From positions 1 to 64,000 of the forward strand of contig DDVX01000002.1 of assembly GCA_002345575.1 (NCBI GenBank): 64,000 nt of DNA. Direction: 5' to 3'. Below are positions 1 to 8,024 of this stretch, in pieces. Below the pieces are notes generated by a model, which worked only from the letters and a program-made list of their open reading frames with translations, was not told the origin of the DNA and ran no database searches. The translations under genes and the position numbers were made by a program. The first letter of the stretch is position 1. Every line of letters begins with the position of its first letter. Origin of the DNA: Stutzerimonas stutzeri (GTDB lineage Bacteria; Pseudomonadota; Gammaproteobacteria; Pseudomonadales; Pseudomonadaceae).

Positions 1-1
1 G

Positions 2-1246
2 GAAGTGACGGCCAAGCTCTCTCAGATCGATCATGGACTCCTCGAAGACACCAAAGCCCGTATGGGCCGCTCCTGGCAACACGCATTGAGCGATACCGTA
101 CTCGGCCATGACAACCTTTCGATTACGGTCATCGGCGATACAGCGAAATCACCCATTTTCAGTATCGGCCGATTCGCCAATGCGCCGCAGCAGCTGGATC
201 TCGTGAGCAGGGACGGCGACTATCTTGGCTGGACAACGAAAGATGGCGTGCAGATGCTAACCGGGCGCAAGCAAATCCAAGTCCCGGGACTGGCTTCAAT
301 GACGCTTTTACTTTCGCAAGATCGCAGTGCCGATCAACGGCTGGTGGCTGCTTTCCTGCGCTCGGCCTTAGTGACCGTGCCGATGCTACTGATATTGATC
401 GGATTGGCTGGGTGGCTAATCGCCCAAAATGGTTTGCGACCGCTGCGCAAGTTCCGGGCCTTGGCGACTAAGGTATCGACACAGGACCTATCACCCCGAA
501 TCAGTAGCGATCGGCTCCCACAAGAACTCCAGGCATTGGCGCACAGCCTCAACGTAATGCTTCATCGACTCGATGACGGCGTTCAGCAACTGACACACTT
601 CTCGGACGATGTGGCTCATGAGTTGAAAACTCCGTTGAACAACCTAATAGGCAAGGCGCAGGTGACTTTGGTACGAGAGCGAAGCAAAGAGCAGTATCGC
701 GAAGTGCTCGAATCGTCGGTCGAAGAGCTCGAACGCATGGATCGAATCGTGTCAGACATGCTGTTTCTCGCCCAGGCCAGCCACGCCAGCCCAGCACTGA
801 AGCTCGAACAATTATCCTTAGGAAGTGAGGCGAGGCGCGTATGTGAATACTTCGAAGTCCTCGCCGAAGAAGCGGGAGTCGCAACGACAGTAACGGGCGA
901 TGCCGTGGTTTTAGGAAATCGGCTTATGGTCCAACGGGCCATTTCCAACCTGTTATCCAACGCGTTGCGGCATTCGAATACTGGCAGCACGGTCGAATTT
1001 AAGATCCTTGAGGAGAACGTAGACATCGTCTCGCTGGCTGTCACCAATCATGGCGCGACTATCGAATCGGATCATCTCCCACACCTGTTCGACCGCTTTT
1101 ACCGCGTGAACGGCATACAACCTCGTGGAGCAGGCTTGGGGCTAGCGATTGTCCGTTCAGTGATGAACCTCCACAAAGGCCACGTGGCCGTCGCCAGCAA
1201 AGACGGTCGGACCACGTTCGAACTCACCTTTCCTCGGCATGCCTGA
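2..1246 (+). CDS. Heavy-metal-type sensor histidine kinase, 5' end outside window
   Basis: Inner-membrane sensor kinase of a two-component system, CusS/CopS-like by overall layout. Seen: part of a periplasmic sensor region, one membrane segment at about residues 118-140 (numbered from the GTG at 5), a HAMP-like linker, the phospho-acceptor His box AHELKTPL (His about 205), an N box (NLLSNALRH) and a G box (GAGLGLAIV) of the HATPase domain. Family members are about 460 residues with two membrane segments; here about 413 residues and only the second segment are visible, and the frame is open to the window edge, so the GTG at 5 is probably internal and the gene is partial. The response regulator would be expected upstream. 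The ligand (Cu, Ag, Zn, Cd) cannot be read from this part. It is probably cargo of the Tn7-like element or flanking DNA. Confidence 0.85.
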   Translation, partial: EVTAKLSQIDHGLLEDTKARMGRSWQHALSDTVLGHDNLSITVIGDTAKSPIFSIGRFANAPQQLDLVSRDGDYLGWTTKDGVQMLTGRKQIQVPGLASMTLLLSQDRSADQRLVAAFLRSALVTVPMLLILIGLAGWLIAQNGLRPLRKFRALATKVSTQDLSPRISSDRLPQELQALAHSLNVMLHRLDDGVQQLTHFSDDVAHELKTPLNNLIGKAQVTLVRERSKEQYREVLESSVEELERMDRIVSDMLFLAQASHASPALKLEQLSLGSEARRVCEYFEVLAEEAGVATTVTGDAVVLGNRLMVQRAISNLLSNALRHSNTGSTVEFKILEENVDIVSLAVTNHGATIESDHLPHLFDRFYRVNGIQPRGAGLGLAIVRSVMNLHKGHVAVASKDGRTTFELTFPRHA

Positions 1247-1605
1247 TTGAAAGTGACACGGCTAGGGAGACGGCTTATGAGAGCATCAAACTATGGAGAA
1301 GAGTAATCATTTGAGCGTGCACGTTGGTCGGGTACCCACTCCCGCGAGCCCAACGCCATTCGTTTAAGCATGCCTCCCGGTGAAAATTCCGCAGGGCTCA
1401 ACTTACACCCATCATGTTTTGCCGGGTGATTGCACAGTTCCTATGGTATTTGTTTATCTCTGGTCGCTATCGTTTCGTTGCCGACCGGCATACCGTCGAT
1501 AAACAGCCTATAGATGGCATGCCAATTGGGCCAAAAGCACGATCATGTCCAATGGACCAGAAGTTGGCGATCCATACCGCTAATGTCACCGGTATGGCCA
1601 AGGGT
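1247..1605. other. Intergenic stretch, no supported gene
   Basis: About 360 bases between the kinase stop and the IS30 element. Short open frames on both strands have no recognisable domain or good ribosome binding site. The only structure seen is an 8-bp inverted repeat (CCATACCG at 1572-1579 and CGGTATGG at 1590-1597) next to the insertion sequence. Its function is unknown. Confidence 0.5.
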
Positions 1606-1633
1606 GGGCGGTTGCAGGGGCTGAGTGCAACAC
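1606..1633. repeat. IS30 element inverted repeat, transposase 3' side
   Basis: Its inner half, CTGAGTGCAACAC at 1621-1633, is repeated in inverted orientation at 2693-2705. It ends just before the transposase stop codon at 1636. Confidence 0.75.
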
Positions 1634-1635
1634 GG

Positions 1636-2664
1636 TTATTGAATTGAAGCAGGCGCATCATGCCGCATAGCCATGGCTTCCTGCATCACTTTGCCCATAA
1701 CTTCAATTGGGCATTTGAAGTCGAAGCGCTTACGTGGGCGCATGTTCAGTTGCAGTGCGATGGCATCCAGTTCTTCCTGGCTGTGTACCGACAGGTCTGT
1801 GCCTTTGGGCAGGTACTGGCGGATCAGGCCATTGATGTTTTCGTTGCTGCCGCGCTGCCAAGGGCTGTGCGGGTCGCAGAAGTAAATGGCCACCCCGGTC
1901 TGCTGAGTGATTTCAGCATGCCGCGCCATTTCTCGGCCCTGGTCGTAGGTCATGCTCTTGCGCATCGCCAGCGGCATGCCATTGAGCGCTGCACTGAAGC
2001 CTTCCATCGCCGAGGTCGCCGTCGCGTCGTTCATCTTCACCAGCATCAGGTAGCCACTGGTGCGCTCCACCAGCGTACCTACAGACGAGGCGTTGGCCTT
2101 GCCCTTGATCAGGTCGCCTTCCCAATGCCCTGGCATCAGCCGGTCTTCGATCTCCGGCGGACGTACATGAATACTGACCATCTCAGGGATCTGACCGCGC
2201 CGATCCACACCGCCAGAGCGCGGCCTGCGCGTCGTCTTGCTTTGGCGCAGGCAGATGATCAGCTCCTTGCGCAGTTCACCGACCGGCAGGGCATAGATCG
2301 CGTTATAGATCGTCTCACGACAGACGTAGGCCTCTCTGAGGCTGGGAATGTTCATGCTGCGCAGCTTGCCGGCAATCTGCTCGGGAGACAAACGCTCACG
2401 CAGCATATGAACCACCAGCTCAAAGCGCTCGCTACCCGGCAACAGCTTTCGCATCGGTCGACACACCTGGCGGCGGGCTTGCATCTGCTGTTGGGCTACA
2501 CGGGCCGAGTAGCCACCACAGGCATCTCGATTGCGGCGCAGCTCCCGGCTGATGGTCGAAGGGGATCGGTTGATCAAGCAGGCAATCCCACGCAGGCTGA
2601 AACCTTGGGCATGACCGATTTGAATGGTGGCGCGCTCTTCAACGCTGAGTTCGGTATAAGACAT
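1636..2664 (-). CDS. IS30-family DDE transposase
   Basis: Cut-and-paste transposase of the surrounding IS30 element, 342 residues, a normal length for the family. The N-terminus is a helix-turn-helix of the IS30 kind (LSVEERATIQ, then SPSTISRELRRN at about 33-44). The catalytic part shows the DDE residues in GHWEGDLIKG (first Asp), MTYDQGREM (second Asp) and HSPWQRGSNENINGLIR (Glu). The ATG start at 2664 is just inside the right inverted repeat. The frame is uninterrupted, so the element may still be active. Confidence 0.93.
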   Translation of the reverse strand: MSYTELSVEERATIQIGHAQGFSLRGIACLINRSPSTISRELRRNRDACGGYSARVAQQQMQARRQVCRPMRKLLPGSERFELVVHMLRERLSPEQIAGKLRSMNIPSLREAYVCRETIYNAIYALPVGELRKELIICLRQSKTTRRPRSGGVDRRGQIPEMVSIHVRPPEIEDRLMPGHWEGDLIKGKANASSVGTLVERTSGYLMLVKMNDATATSAMEGFSAALNGMPLAMRKSMTYDQGREMARHAEITQQTGVAIYFCDPHSPWQRGSNENINGLIRQYLPKGTDLSVHSQEELDAIALQLNMRPRKRFDFKCPIEVMGKVMQEAMAMRHDAPASIQ

Positions 2665-2692
2665 GGGGGCAGCACCGTACCGGAAAGGTCAG

Positions 2693-2720
2693 GTGTTGCA
2701 CTCAGTTTTTGCCGCCGCCC
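2693..2720. repeat. IS30 element inverted repeat, transposase 5' side
   Basis: Partner of the repeat at 1606-1633: GTGTTGCACTCAG at 2693-2705 followed by a T run and GCCGCCGCCC. The transposase start codon is about 30 bases away. Confidence 0.75.
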
Positions 2721-2747
2721 CCTCTCCTGCACGAAAAGGGCGTCAGA

Positions 2748-3420
2748 CTAGCAAACCTGCCTGGTAAAGAGGCCCACCAATGCCGCCGCAGCTGGCCGTT
2801 CACTCGCCCGCCGTGTCGGCAGTCGTGCCAGCACATCCTTGAGATAGGCATGACTGGATCAGACTCATGAACACCGCCTCCAGTTAGTCGCTGCGTAGCG
2901 CCCGGCAAACAACCAGTTCTAGCGTCCTGGACACCACATCACGCTGGGCCAGCATCTAGTTATGCAGTGCGTTGAGGACGGTGAAACCAGCTCCTGCCGT
3001 ATTCGCCCGAGTTCTTCATCGCTTATGTCGCGCACTTGGCGTTCGACTTTGTACGGCCCAGCGATAGCGTGCAGCGCCTGTACGGCCAGTTGGCTTTTGT
3101 TCGCCTCGTGCAAGTCGAAGAACTTGCGCCGGGCGTGGACCATGCCGCCAATTAAGGTGATGCCCTGCTCCTGTAGTCAGCAAAGTCGCCGCAGGCCAGC
3201 TTGCCATTCCACTGACCAAGTGATTGCGTGCTTGCTCACCGGCACGGCTGGGGCTGAAGTCGTACACCACGGCCTTCAGATCGGCAAAGGCCGTGGTGCG
3301 GTAGGTCCAGACGTAAGCCCGATGGGATTTCTTCTCGCCCCGGGGCGAGCATTTGCACCGCTGTTTCACCATGGATCACGCGGTGACGGTAAGGCGCTTC
3401 ACCCGCCATAGTCAGCTCCG
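2748..3420 (-). pseudogene. Decayed IS66-family transposase (TnpC) remnant
   Basis: Pieces of an IS66 DDE transposase are scattered over three reading frames. Read 5' to 3' on the minus strand they are: an AVQMLAPG segment near 3360, ADLKAVVYDFSPSRAGE near 3270, HARRKFFDLHEANKSQLA near 3110, a degenerated ALHN segment near 2960, and a C-terminal piece AYLKDVLARLPTRRASE ending at a stop near 2748. The order is that of intact IS66 TnpC proteins (about 510 residues), but the first half is missing and there are several frameshifts, so the gene is dead. No tnpA or tnpB partner is visible. It shows this part of the accessory region has been rearranged. Confidence 0.85.
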
Positions 3421-3483
3421 CCAGGCAGCACCGATCACCATGCGTTACTACAACACATTCCTTTCTTGTGTAGCTATTGATCA

Positions 3484-3515
3484 AATGTCAGAAATAAGAT
3501 CTTATATCTGACATT
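3484..3515. promoter_or_regulatory. 32-bp near-perfect palindrome, putative operator
   Basis: AATGTCAGA at 3484-3492 and TCTGACATT at 3507-3515 are perfect inverted arms; the 14 bases between them are also self-complementary except for one base pair (centre AAGATCTT). It ends 17 bases before the ATG of the AbiEi-like gene and probably overlaps its promoter. AbiEi-type antitoxins are known to repress their own promoters by binding inverted repeats, so this is a likely operator. The binding itself is inferred. Confidence 0.6.
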
Positions 3516-3532
3516 ACAAACCGAGATTCGAT

Positions 3533-4147
3533 ATGCCATCAATTCCGAGTGCGATCCGGGAACGCAGCCAGTCGTTGAGAAATGGAGGCGTGCTCGCTCC
3601 TAAAGAGTTTCTCCATCTGGGAAGCCGCGCTGCGGTCGACCAAGCGTTTTGCCGACTAGTTAAAGCCGGAAATTTGATACGAGTGGCACGCGGAATCTAT
3701 GCACTTCCTTTATCGATCAAAAGCCGACGCCGCGCTCCGTCTGCTGAGTCAGTGGCAAAATCGATCGCATCGTGGAAAAAGCAAGCCATCGCGCCTACAG
3801 GGCAATGTGCTGCGAATTCGCTTGGCCTAGCTCTGACTAGCCCCGTAAAGGAGGTACTACTTACCACCGGTCGCAGTATGAAAGTGGTCGCTGGAGACCA
3901 AACGGTCGACCTCCAGCGGGCTCCCTACTGGATGCTTTCGCTTGGTAACAGCCTTGCTGGCGATGCCGTCAGAGCGCTCGCTTGGATAGGTCGCGACCGA
4001 GCAGATGGGGCAGCAGTAGCGCTTAGGAAGCGTTTGCCCAGTAACGAATGGAGCAAATTGAGTTCTGTGCGCGCGAGCCTTCCTAGCTGGATGGCTACTG
4101 CCATTGGAAGAGCAACTCTGGATAACCACACGCGAAGGCTGAACTGA
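3533..4147 (+). CDS. Orphan AbiEi-like (type IV antitoxin family) wHTH protein
   Basis: 204 residues resembling the AbiEi / DUF6088 group of antitoxin-like transcription regulators. Seen: an N-terminal winged-helix pattern (AVDQAFCRLVKAGNLIRVA at about 36-54, followed by RGIYALP) and an all-alpha/beta C-terminal part without catalytic motifs. In AbiE systems this protein represses the operon and counteracts a nucleotidyltransferase toxin (AbiEii); no AbiEii gene follows. Instead, 89 bases downstream on the same strand, comes the AAA ATPase/protease pair, so it may regulate that pair through the palindrome at 3484-3515. The ribosome binding site is weak. The family assignment is good; the role as an ietAS regulator is a hypothesis. 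Confidence 0.75.
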   Translation: MPSIPSAIRERSQSLRNGGVLAPKEFLHLGSRAAVDQAFCRLVKAGNLIRVARGIYALPLSIKSRRRAPSAESVAKSIASWKKQAIAPTGQCAANSLGLALTSPVKEVLLTTGRSMKVVAGDQTVDLQRAPYWMLSLGNSLAGDAVRALAWIGRDRADGAAVALRKRLPSNEWSKLSSVRASLPSWMATAIGRATLDNHTRRLN

Positions 4148-4236
4148 TAACCGGTGGGCACCACAAAATACCAACCATCTTCCGTCTGAAAGAGTCTCAA
4201 ACGGTTAAAGTATCGTTGAGCAAAAGGTAGAAACTC

Positions 4237-5220
4237 ATGGCTAGCGGCGAACACTTGAAAGCGCTACTGCGCTCGCACATCAAAGGCGACGATTCGCATT
4301 TTTTAGCCGTAGCCATGCAACTGGCAGCTCATGAGGCTAAACAGGGGCATGGAAAGCTAGCAGAGGATCTGCGAGCACTAATCGACTCGGCCAAGAAAAA
4401 CCGCTTGCCTACTGGGATGCCTGTGCCGATAGGCCAGCCTCGGGGCGAGCTGAGCAGCTTACTTAGCGCTGCGCTTCCCAAAACTCGTCTTTCTGAAATG
4501 GTCTTGGATGAGGTGACCCATTCCCGCCTGGAAAGGATCATGAGCGAGCAGCGCAACTTTGAAAAAATTCGTGCTCACGGTCTGTCTCCACGCCGTAAGC
4601 TGCTCTTAGTCGGCCCGCCCGGTACCGGAAAATCGATGACGGCTTCAGCCCTTGCTGGGGAGTTGGGTATTCCCCTGTATATCGTTCGGTTCGACAGCTT
4701 GATAACAAAGTTCATGGGAGAAACAGCGGCAAAGCTGCGTCAGGTATTCGATGCAATACGCGACACCCGGGGTATCTACTTTTTCGATGAGTTCGACGCT
4801 ATCGGATCCCAGCGCGGCCTTCAGAACGATGTAGGTGAAATGCGCCGCGTGCTGAATAGCTTCCTTCAAATGATTGAGCAAGATCAGTCGAACAGTCTAA
4901 TCATCGCTGCAACCAATCACCCCGAGATTCTCGACTACGCCCTGTTCCGTCGATTCGACGATGTTATTGAGTATGGCCTGCCCAACCAGGAACAAATCCA
5001 AGCTGTGCTGAAGAACCGACTCGCGAATTTCTCGAAGTCGATAAAAAGCTGGGGTAAGCTCTGCACCACCGCAGAAGGCCTCAGCTATGCCGAATTGGCG
5101 AGAGCTGCGGACGACGCAATCAAGGATGCGATCATTCAGGATCGAACCGAGGTGGCAATCAAGGACGTGGAGAGGCACCTTACGGAGCGAAAGGCGTTCC
5201 ACGGGAGACAGCGCTCCTAA
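4237..5220 (+). CDS. ietA: AAA ATPase of an IetAS-type defence pair
   Basis: 327-residue single-AAA-domain ATPase. Seen: Walker A GPPGTGKS at 126-133, Walker B YFFDEFD at about 181-187, sensor-1 Asn in AATN (about 227) and an arginine-rich LFRRFDD at 236-242 where the arginine finger lies. The fold is of the spastin/FtsH/CDC48 type with a short N-terminal helical part. It starts at an ATG preceded by AAAGGTAG and is followed after 17 bases by a subtilisin-like protease gene. The pair matches ietA/ietS, first described as a plasmid incompatibility/stability pair in Agrobacterium and later reported as anti-phage, in which the ATPase is thought to control the protease. The substrate is unknown. 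Placement in transposon cargo supports defence. Confidence 0.82.
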   Translation: MASGEHLKALLRSHIKGDDSHFLAVAMQLAAHEAKQGHGKLAEDLRALIDSAKKNRLPTGMPVPIGQPRGELSSLLSAALPKTRLSEMVLDEVTHSRLERIMSEQRNFEKIRAHGLSPRRKLLLVGPPGTGKSMTASALAGELGIPLYIVRFDSLITKFMGETAAKLRQVFDAIRDTRGIYFFDEFDAIGSQRGLQNDVGEMRRVLNSFLQMIEQDQSNSLIIAATNHPEILDYALFRRFDDVIEYGLPNQEQIQAVLKNRLANFSKSIKSWGKLCTTAEGLSYAELARAADDAIKDAIIQDRTEVAIKDVERHLTERKAFHGRQRS

Positions 5221-5237
5221 TGTAGTAGAGCATCTCA

Positions 5238-7745
5238 ATGACGGAACCAACCAAAGGTCAACGGCCCCATTTTCACCTCCAGGGACAAGGGCTAGCGGAA
5301 CGCTTCCAGTCCACAGCATCGGCAAAACGAGAACCTCGCTACCCCTCACCAGATCGAATAACGCATGGTGCTAGGCTTCTCAGCCAGCTCAAGCGTGCAA
5401 GCCAAGAGATGGCAGAGGCGGTAAGGCTTCAGCGCCAAACTGTTGAAACGCAGCTTAGGCCAGAAGGTGGATTTGGCCTGCAGATCGAATTTAGGAGTGA
5501 GCCAGGCTACGCTCTCGCCTTCGAAGGCCTCGCCCGCGGGGCACAGCGCATTGAGCTCCTGAACCTACGACGTGACCCAGCCACGAATACGGAACTCGCG
5601 ACCGTTTTTGTTCCGGATGGGCAGTTAAAAGCCTTTGAAAATCTTGTTCATCAGTACCTGGAAGCGGCCACAGCGAAAGGCATTCCGCGCAATGCACCGC
5701 TTCTGAATCCGATCCAAGAAATCAAAACCGCAGCGTTTAACGCCTTGTGGACCGACGACCCTGCGGTATTGCCGCCCAACGAAGCGGAGACCATATGGTG
5801 GGAGTTTTGGCTCCCAATTCGAGATAGTCGAGAAGCGGTGCTTAACCGCTTTAGGTCGATTGCAGAAGCATGCGGTTTCGAGACCTCCGATAAGGAGCTG
5901 AGATTTCCCGAGCGGACAGTTCTTAACGTCTATGCCTCTCGCGGAGCTATCACTCAAACGCTATCGCTGCTCAATGAGGTCGCCGAGATTCGTAGGGCAA
6001 AGGATACTGCCGAATTCTTTGATGCCATGTCGCCACCGGAACAGAGAGAGTGGGTCGAGGATTTGCTTGAGCGGACGATTCCCGCTGAAGATGGCAGTAT
6101 TCGTATCTGCTTGTTGGATACAGGCGTCAACCGGGGCCACCCACTTCTTGCGCAGCACATTGATGAAGATGACCTATATACCGTCAACAGCAACTGGGGG
6201 CTTGCAGATGTGGCTGGCCACGGTACAGGGCTGGCCGGTATCGCTTTATACGGCGACCTTTTCGACCCGCTCGCCAGCCAAGCACCTGTCGCGGTTAGTC
6301 ACCGCTTGGAATCGGTGAAGCTGCTCCCCACCGGCCAGCATAATAAAAAGGAGCCCTACGGCTCGCTGACGATTGATGCCATTACCCAGCCAGATACATC
6401 CAAACCGGAAGTACGCCGTGTCTTCAGCATGGCGATCACCAGCCTCGATGATCGTGATCGCGGCCGCCCCTCGGCGTGGTCTTCAGCTATCGACGAACTC
6501 GCGTGTGATGTTCTGGGCGAGAGAGCCAATCCTAGACTGATCGTCCTATCAGCAGGTAATGCCGATAAAAACCAGGCGATTCACTACCCTAACAGCGTCA
6601 CCACTGACGGTATTAACGACCCGGCGCAGGCGTGGAACGCCCTTTGCGTCGGAGCCTATACCACAAAGGTTACGATTGATCCCCCAAACTCTGGCCTGTT
6701 GCCAGTCGCGGCAGTTGGCAGTTTGAGCCCCTACAGTACAACTTCAGGGACCTGGACCAACACAGCTTGGCCGCTGAAGCCAGATGTAGTTTTCGAAGGG
6801 GGCAACCTAGCTACAGATGGGCAATACGCCTACACCGAACCTTGTCTGTCGCTACTAACCACCTCCAATGAACCCCAACGACGGCTGCTGTCAACCACCT
6901 GTGCAACTAGCGCAGCCTCAGCACTGGCTGCACGTATGGCAGCCCAGATATCAACGAGCTACCCGCAGTTCTGGCCTGAGACAGTAAGAGCCCTCATCGT
7001 GCATTCTGCTGAATGGCCTAATCGAATGCTGCAGGACTTCCTCGCTGGCGATTCAAAAGCCAACTATGAAAATCTGGTAAAACACTGCGGCTTTGGTGTG
7101 CCTGATATAGGGCGCGCTCTATATAGCGCCGGCGACTCCTTAACAATGATCGCCGAGGACCAGCTGAGGCCTTTTGCGAGGCAAGGCTCTAAACCTCCCA
7201 CCGCGCGAGACATGCATCTACATCTACTTCCTTGGCCTCGTCAGGAATTGCTCAACCTCGGCAACGTCGATGTAGAGATGCGGGTAACCCTTTCCTACTT
7301 CATTGAACCAAACCCCGGCATCGCCGAGCGCGGCATTAAAGGCCGCTATCGCTACGAGTCGCATGGCCTTCGATTTGACGTAAGTCGCCCTAATGAAGAC
7401 AAGGACCAGTTCCGGCAACGGATCAACAAGCGTGCTCGGGATGAGGAGGACGGTGCCTATCAGGGAGGCGGTTCAGATCCATGTTGGCTGCTTGGCACCC
7501 AAACTAGGCATCGCGGTTCACTTCATTCGGACATATGGCGGGGTACTGCTGCTGACCTAGCAGGCCGCGGCATGCTCGGCATTTATCCCGCCTTGGGCTG
7601 GTGGAAAACTTTGGTCAAGCATCAGCGTTACGACGATACCGTAAGGTACAGCCTAGTGGTATCGATCAAGACACAGCAAACCAGCGTTGACCTTTATGCT
7701 GCGGTCGAGCAAGTGATAGAGGCCCAAACGGCGATTTACGTTTGA
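5238..7745 (+). CDS. ietS: Subtilisin-like serine protease of an IetAS-type defence pair
   Basis: 835-residue S8-family protease without signal peptide, so cytoplasmic. The catalytic triad is visible: Asp294 in LLDTGVN, His328 in GHGTGLAG, Ser558 in CATSAASALAA; the oxyanion Asn is in SAGN (441). About 285 residues precede the protease domain and about 260 follow it; neither flank was recognised, but the protein's length and the ATPase neighbour are typical of IetS. The ATG at 5238 follows the ietA stop by 17 bases, so the two genes are surely cotranscribed. The expected job is proteolysis of cell or phage proteins after phage sensing, gated by the ATPase; this is inference from the family. 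Confidence 0.83.
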   Translation: MTEPTKGQRPHFHLQGQGLAERFQSTASAKREPRYPSPDRITHGARLLSQLKRASQEMAEAVRLQRQTVETQLRPEGGFGLQIEFRSEPGYALAFEGLARGAQRIELLNLRRDPATNTELATVFVPDGQLKAFENLVHQYLEAATAKGIPRNAPLLNPIQEIKTAAFNALWTDDPAVLPPNEAETIWWEFWLPIRDSREAVLNRFRSIAEACGFETSDKELRFPERTVLNVYASRGAITQTLSLLNEVAEIRRAKDTAEFFDAMSPPEQREWVEDLLERTIPAEDGSIRICLLDTGVNRGHPLLAQHIDEDDLYTVNSNWGLADVAGHGTGLAGIALYGDLFDPLASQAPVAVSHRLESVKLLPTGQHNKKEPYGSLTIDAITQPDTSKPEVRRVFSMAITSLDDRDRGRPSAWSSAIDELACDVLGERANPRLIVLSAGNADKNQAIHYPNSVTTDGINDPAQAWNALCVGAYTTKVTIDPPNSGLLPVAAVGSLSPYSTTSGTWTNTAWPLKPDVVFEGGNLATDGQYAYTEPCLSLLTTSNEPQRRLLSTTCATSAASALAARMAAQISTSYPQFWPETVRALIVHSAEWPNRMLQDFLAGDSKANYENLVKHCGFGVPDIGRALYSAGDSLTMIAEDQLRPFARQGSKPPTARDMHLHLLPWPRQELLNLGNVDVEMRVTLSYFIEPNPGIAERGIKGRYRYESHGLRFDVSRPNEDKDQFRQRINKRARDEEDGAYQGGGSDPCWLLGTQTRHRGSLHSDIWRGTAADLAGRGMLGIYPALGWWKTLVKHQRYDDTVRYSLVVSIKTQQTSVDLYAAVEQVIEAQTAIYV

Positions 7746-8024
7746 CCATGCCTCGCTCGGTCCGGCTAAGAGTCTAGTAACTATCACCGAGTCGTGAGTA
7801 ACGCCTTTATTTAAAAGCTAGGTCGACTCGATGAACGTAATTATAGTAACAGTATGGCTTGTCGTAGCGTATGCACATTCGCCGTCCCTGACCAACACAT
7901 TAAATCATCCATGCTGAACTTGTTAGGCTGTTCTCTGATCACGCTGGGCAACCGACGGGAGACTTGTGTATGGAAACCATGTTACGTTTAGCTTGAACTT
8001 ATATGAGAAGCGGGAGTTGTAACA
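7746..8024. other. Intergenic region between ietS and second tniQ
   Basis: 279 AT-rich bases with no supported gene. It must contain the promoter of the downstream tniQ gene, whose ATG-proximal sequence CGGGAG lies about 13 bases before its GTG start. No terminator hairpin for ietS was found with confidence. Confidence 0.5.

Larger units (their letters stand above)
1606..2720 (-). mobile_element. IS30-family insertion sequence, apparently complete
   Basis: An insertion sequence of about 1.1 kb with one intact transposase gene, bounded by imperfect inverted repeats of about 28 bp (1606-1633 and 2693-2720). Both repeats share CTGAGTGCAACAC at their inner end and a GGGCGG-type outer end; I count 22 of 28 matches by eye. 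Size and single transposase agree with the IS30 family. Exact outer ends and the short target duplication could not be fixed. It lies beside an IS66 remnant inside the accessory region. Confidence 0.8.

Noticed and set aside
1414..1647. 77-codon open frame before the IS30 element
   Set aside because: No domain, no good ribosome binding site, and it runs into the insertion sequence's inverted repeat.
1660..2751. 363-codon open frame opposite the IS30 transposase
   Set aside because: Shadow of the transposase on the other strand; composition is that of an antisense frame.
2962..3411. Open frame opposite the IS66 remnant
   Set aside because: Antisense to recognisable transposase fragments; no features of its own.
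3484..3515. Palindrome as the distal Tn7-like end
   Set aside because: It lacks the GACAAAA repeats of the glmS-proximal end and lies at a promoter position, so an operator is more likely.
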